A stretch of 20,375 nt of DNA from Acidobacteriota bacterium (GTDB taxonomy: Bacteria > Acidobacteriota > Terriglobia > Acidoferrales > 2-02-FULL-67-57), in NCBI GenBank assembly GCA_016210895.1, contig JACQTG010000061.1:1-20375 (forward strand), read 5' to 3'. Within the stretch, counting starts at the first letter, position 1; the number at the start of each line of letters is the position of its first letter. A program made the position numbers and the translations under genes. Shown here one piece after another: positions 17,919 through 20,375 of this stretch. The notes under the pieces are model-generated. The model saw only the letters and a list, made by a program, of their open reading frames with translations. It did not search any database and had not been told where the DNA came from.

Positions 17919-18474
17919 GGCGGGAGTGTTCGTTGGGATTCTTACAGTTTGCCTTTCCACCCTCTGGCAGCTCGGGATGCCAGAGCTGCCGTTTCGCAAG
18001 AACCCCGCCAAGCTGGAGCTGGTCGAAGAAAGCCGGAATTATGCGCCGGGGGAGAACATCCAGGTCCGGCTGACCAATCGCAGCGACGAACCGATGTACA
18101 TCATTACGGAGGTGCAAGCCGGCGTTCGTACTGACCAGGGGAAGCGCTTGCCCGGCCAGCCCGTCTATGAACGGCGCAAGCATAAGTTTTTCTTCCGCTC
18201 TGAGCGCTGGGTCTACGCGGGACAGCGCGGCGCCCGCTTCCGCGTAGCCAGCCTGGCTCCTGGTGATTCGGTTGTCTTCCCGGTAAGTTTTTCCCCGCCG
18301 GCCAAGTACAAAGTTCACCTCCGCTTCTGGCGTACGCAGGATATCGGCGACTCCGAACAGTTCCTGAAGCTCGATGTTCAGCAGATCGAAGAACAATTCA
18401 ACCGCAAGGCTCGCTGGACATCCACCGCTTCCTTCCGCATCCGGAAACCCGAGGCGGACAAGGCCAAGAAGTAG
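17917..18474 (+). CDS. Uncharacterised protein, possibly exported, beta-rich
   Basis: A 185-residue protein from ATG 17917. Residues 3-20 are hydrophobic (GVFVGILTVCLSTLWQL) and could be a signal or anchor, although basic residues at the very N-terminus are missing. The rest (about 33-175) alternates polar and hydrophobic residues with segments such as YAPGENIQVRLTNRSDEPMY and LAPGDSVVFPVSFSPPAKYK, typical of an Ig-like or other beta-sandwich domain. I recognise no named family. The exact start is uncertain: ATG 17917, GTG 17926 and ATG 17977 are candidates, and none has a good ribosome-binding site. It converges on the sorbosone dehydrogenase-like gene with only 12 nt between the stops. Confidence 0.65.
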   Translation: MAGVFVGILTVCLSTLWQLGMPELPFRKNPAKLELVEESRNYAPGENIQVRLTNRSDEPMYIITEVQAGVRTDQGKRLPGQPVYERRKHKFFFRSERWVYAGQRGARFRVASLAPGDSVVFPVSFSPPAKYKVHLRFWRTQDIGDSEQFLKLDVQQIEEQFNRKARWTSTASFRIRKPEADKAKK

Positions 18475-18486
18475 CTGTTTTTTCGG

Positions 18487-19575
18487 CTATTGCGGTACGA
18501 GCCGCAAGATGGCGCTCGTGCTGGAAAAGTAGATGAACCCGTCCGGCCCCTGCACGATGTCCAATAACTGACCGAACCCGCCGTCCACCACAATCTCACT
18601 CGACAGAATCCGGCCCTGGTTGGCTTCGTCCACCACGAACCGCCGCACCCGGCCGGTGTTGAAATCGACCAAGAAAAGGCTGTTGCGAAACTGCGGGAAG
18701 ACAGTTCCGGTGTAAAAGCAGATGCCGGTGGGGGCGATGGTGGGGTTGAAGCGGGTGAGCGGCGCGATGAAATTTGTGCTTGTATCCCCGCAGGGATAGC
18801 TGGGTCGCCAGCCGTAGTTGCCGCCTGCTACGATGCGGTTCACTTCATCGTCACACTGGGGACCGTTTTCGCTCGCATAAATGGTTCCGGCGGTAGGATG
18901 GAAGGTGAAATCAAAGCTGTTGCGCAACCCGCGGTTGAAAGCCGCGCGCCCGGAACCGAACGGATTGTCGGTGGGGATAGTGCCGTTGGGGTCGTAGCGC
19001 AGGATTTTCCCGGCCAGCGAGTTCATATCCTGTGAATTGGCCGGAACTGAGCTGTCTCCGATGGTGATGTAGAGTTTGGCGTCCCGCCCGAAGCCGATGT
19101 TGCCGCCGTTGTGGATCGAAGCTGAAGGAAGATTGTCCACGACGACTTCCATATTCATGCCCATGTTACCCACGTCCGTGAACTTGACCACGCGCTGGTT
19201 GTTCTGGATTACGTCCGAGTAGAGCAGGTAGACGAAACGGTTGCTGGCGAAATTGGGGTCGAAGGCCAGCCCAAGTAAGCCGCGCTCGCCGCTCGTTTCC
19301 ACCGGCAAGCTAGCAAACGGCGTGGGCAGCAACTGGCCATTCTCAATGATGCGCACGTTGCCCGTTTGCAGCTCGTTGAAAAACAGCCGCCCATCCGGGG
19401 CAAAGGCTAGGGTGACGGGGAAATTGAGATTGGCGAGAAACGTTTCCACCCGGAAGGGAACCGGCGTGGGTCCTTGACCGGGTGAAGGATCCTGGGAGCC
19501 GCCGCCGCAGGCAACTGCCAGGAGGATCGAGAGGAGCAGGAAGTCAACCGGAGACCTAAGTTGCCGTTGGAGCAC
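18487..19575 (-). CDS. PQQ-dependent glucose/sorbosone dehydrogenase-family lipoprotein
   Basis: A 362-residue protein from GTG 19575. The N-terminus MLQRQLRSPVDFLLLSILLA then VAC is a lipoprotein-type signal with Cys23 as the likely lipidated residue, followed by a Gly/Ser/Pro linker. The mature part is a six-bladed beta-propeller of the GSDH type: FPVTLAFAPDGRLFFNE, GERGLLGLAFDPNF, HNGGNIGFG (His155, aligned to the catalytic His of soluble glucose dehydrogenase), GLRNSFDF (Arg218, Asn219) and DDEVNRIVAGGNYGW. Such enzymes oxidise sugars with PQQ on the periplasmic side; the substrate cannot be told. The longer upstream frame runs through the adjacent gene and lacks a signal, so GTG 19575 is preferred. 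It probably shares a transcript with secA. Confidence 0.85.
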   Translation of the reverse strand: MLQRQLRSPVDFLLLSILLAVACGGGSQDPSPGQGPTPVPFRVETFLANLNFPVTLAFAPDGRLFFNELQTGNVRIIENGQLLPTPFASLPVETSGERGLLGLAFDPNFASNRFVYLLYSDVIQNNQRVVKFTDVGNMGMNMEVVVDNLPSASIHNGGNIGFGRDAKLYITIGDSSVPANSQDMNSLAGKILRYDPNGTIPTDNPFGSGRAAFNRGLRNSFDFTFHPTAGTIYASENGPQCDDEVNRIVAGGNYGWRPSYPCGDTSTNFIAPLTRFNPTIAPTGICFYTGTVFPQFRNSLFLVDFNTGRVRRFVVDEANQGRILSSEIVVDGGFGQLLDIVQGPDGFIYFSSTSAILRLVPQ

Positions 19576-19594
19576 GGGCTGCCTATCGCTCGGG

Positions 19595-19729
19595 CTACTG
19601 CTTGCCTTTCTCTTCCTTCTGCTTGCGATGGTACTGCTCGCCCTGCACGCGTTGCGCGCAAGCGTCGCAGATGCTTTTGGGCGAAGGCTTTCCGCAGAGC
19701 ATACAGACGGCTTTGGGCTTGTCACCCAT
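19595..19729 (-). CDS. Small protein with two CxxC pairs (zinc-ribbon-like)
   Basis: A 44-residue protein starting at ATG 19729. Cys9-Cys12 (CMLC) and Cys21-Cys24 (CDAC) are spaced like a zinc ribbon, followed by a basic helix-like tail ending KQKEEKGKQ. It lies 29 nt after the secA stop and 19 nt before the lipoprotein gene on the same strand. The frame can be extended upstream to 19780, but that overlaps the secA end, so the shorter form is preferred. I do not assign a function; a role beside SecA (whose own C-terminus is a zinc motif) is only a possibility. Confidence 0.65.
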   Translation of the reverse strand: MGDKPKAVCMLCGKPSPKSICDACAQRVQGEQYHRKQKEEKGKQ

Positions 19730-19758
19730 TTTGTCTCGCTGGCTGCCCACTGAACCTC

Positions 19759-20375
19759 TCAGGCTACGGCTCCGTGGCATTTCTTGTACTTCTTGCCGGA
19801 GCCGCAGGGGCAGGGTTCGTTCCGCCCGATTTTCTCTCCGCGCACGACGGGTTGGGGTCGCGCGGCGGCGGGGCTACCGCCGCCGATAAACTGCAGATCG
19901 GCCTGCTGCCGCCGGCGGCGGCGCGCGAACTCGCGTTCCTCCTCGCTTACTTCCTGCTGCACCGGGCGCATCAGGAACAGGTAGCGCAGACTCTCGTCGT
20001 CGATCCGGTCGAGCATCTCCTGGAACAGTCCGAACGATTCCCGCTTGTATTCGATCAGCGGGTCTTTCTGTCCGTAGCCGCGCAGGCCAATGCCCTCCTT
20101 CAGGTGGTCCATCGTCAGCAGATGGTCCTTCCACTGGGTGTCAACAATCTGCAGCCGGATGATGCGTTCGAGTCGCCGCAAGGTCTCGGCGCCGAGTTGC
20201 TGCTCCTTCTCCTCGTACCTGCGGTGCAACGCCGCAAGAATGTTCTCTTCCAGTTCCTCCTGGCCGAGTTCTCCCGGTTCGATTTCCTCGCTGCGCAGGT
20301 CAAGCCCGAACTGGCTCCAGAGCTCGCGGCGCAGCGCGTCCAGGTTCCACTGCTCGGGATGGGCTGTCTTCGGAC
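19759..20375 (-). CDS. secA: Preprotein translocase ATPase SecA, C-terminal part (5' end outside window)
   Basis: The frame runs off the right edge of the window and gives about the last 204 residues. Seen are the helical scaffold/wing region ([40 protein letters not shown] then [20 protein letters not shown]) and the C-terminal SEC-C zinc motif [15 protein letters not shown]. SecA drives protein export through SecYEG and uses this zinc tail to bind SecB and ribosomes. An in-frame TTG at 20229 is not a start; coding clearly continues through 20375. The stop is at 19759-19761. Confidence 0.97.
   Translation of the reverse strand, partial: PKTAHPEQWNLDALRRELWSQFGLDLRSEEIEPGELGQEELEENILAALHRRYEEKEQQLGAETLRRLERIIRLQIVDTQWKDHLLTMDHLKEGIGLRGYGQKDPLIEYKRESFGLFQEMLDRIDDESLRYLFLMRPVQQEVSEEEREFARRRRRQQADLQFIGGGSPAAARPQPVVRGEKIGRNEPCPCGSGKKYKKCHGAVA

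Overview
The window is a GC-rich bacterial chromosome segment. From the right end of rpsJ to rplQ (about 1-15532, + strand) it carries an unbroken S10-spc-alpha ribosomal supercluster: rpsJ (partial), rplC, rplD, rplW, rplB, rpsS, rplV, rpsC, rplP, rpmC, rpsQ, rplN, rplX, rplE, rpsN, rpsH, rplF, rplR, rpsE, rpmD, rplO, secY, adk, map, infA, rpmJ, rpsM, rpsK, rpsD, rpoA, rplQ. No expected member is missing. Genes are tightly packed, several overlap by 4 nt (ATGA/GTGA), and most have clear Shine-Dalgarno sequences. Together they make the large- and small-subunit core proteins, the SecY translocon pore, adenylate kinase, methionine aminopeptidase, IF-1 and the RNA polymerase alpha subunit.

The remainder (15533-20375) is mostly on the minus strand. 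guaB (IMP dehydrogenase) converges on rplQ and has a good sigma70-type promoter embedded in the end of its upstream neighbour. That neighbour encodes a 152-residue protein with a C-x9-C-x10-C-x2-H motif. A 355-base non-coding stretch (17562-17916) follows, holding a dyad, a short tandem repeat and a promoter-like extended -10. Next come a + strand gene for a 185-residue unrecognised, possibly exported protein, and a minus-strand group: the 3' end of secA, a 44-residue two-CxxC protein and a lipoprotein of the PQQ-dependent glucose/sorbosone dehydrogenase beta-propeller family.

The organism is most likely an Acidobacteriota member or a relative. The reasons are the high GC, the Cys/His mini-motif protein of a type I associate with acidobacterial genomes, zinc-ligand forms of S14, S4 and L36, and a dispersed-repeat sequence of the TGTCATTCCGAGCGAAGCGA type. 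This is an inference, not proof.

The most unusual feature is that dispersed repeat. A 70-bp element with 29-bp inverted arms (151-220) sits inside the S10 operon between rpsJ and rplC, the only large gap (140 nt) in an otherwise compact operon. Its left half resembles a weak intrinsic terminator or attenuator. Several ribosomal proteins also have long low-complexity tails (S19 C-terminus, L22 N-terminus, S11 N-terminus, L17 C-terminus). I see no phage, CRISPR, tRNA, rRNA or insertion sequence, and no evident new defence or biosynthetic system.
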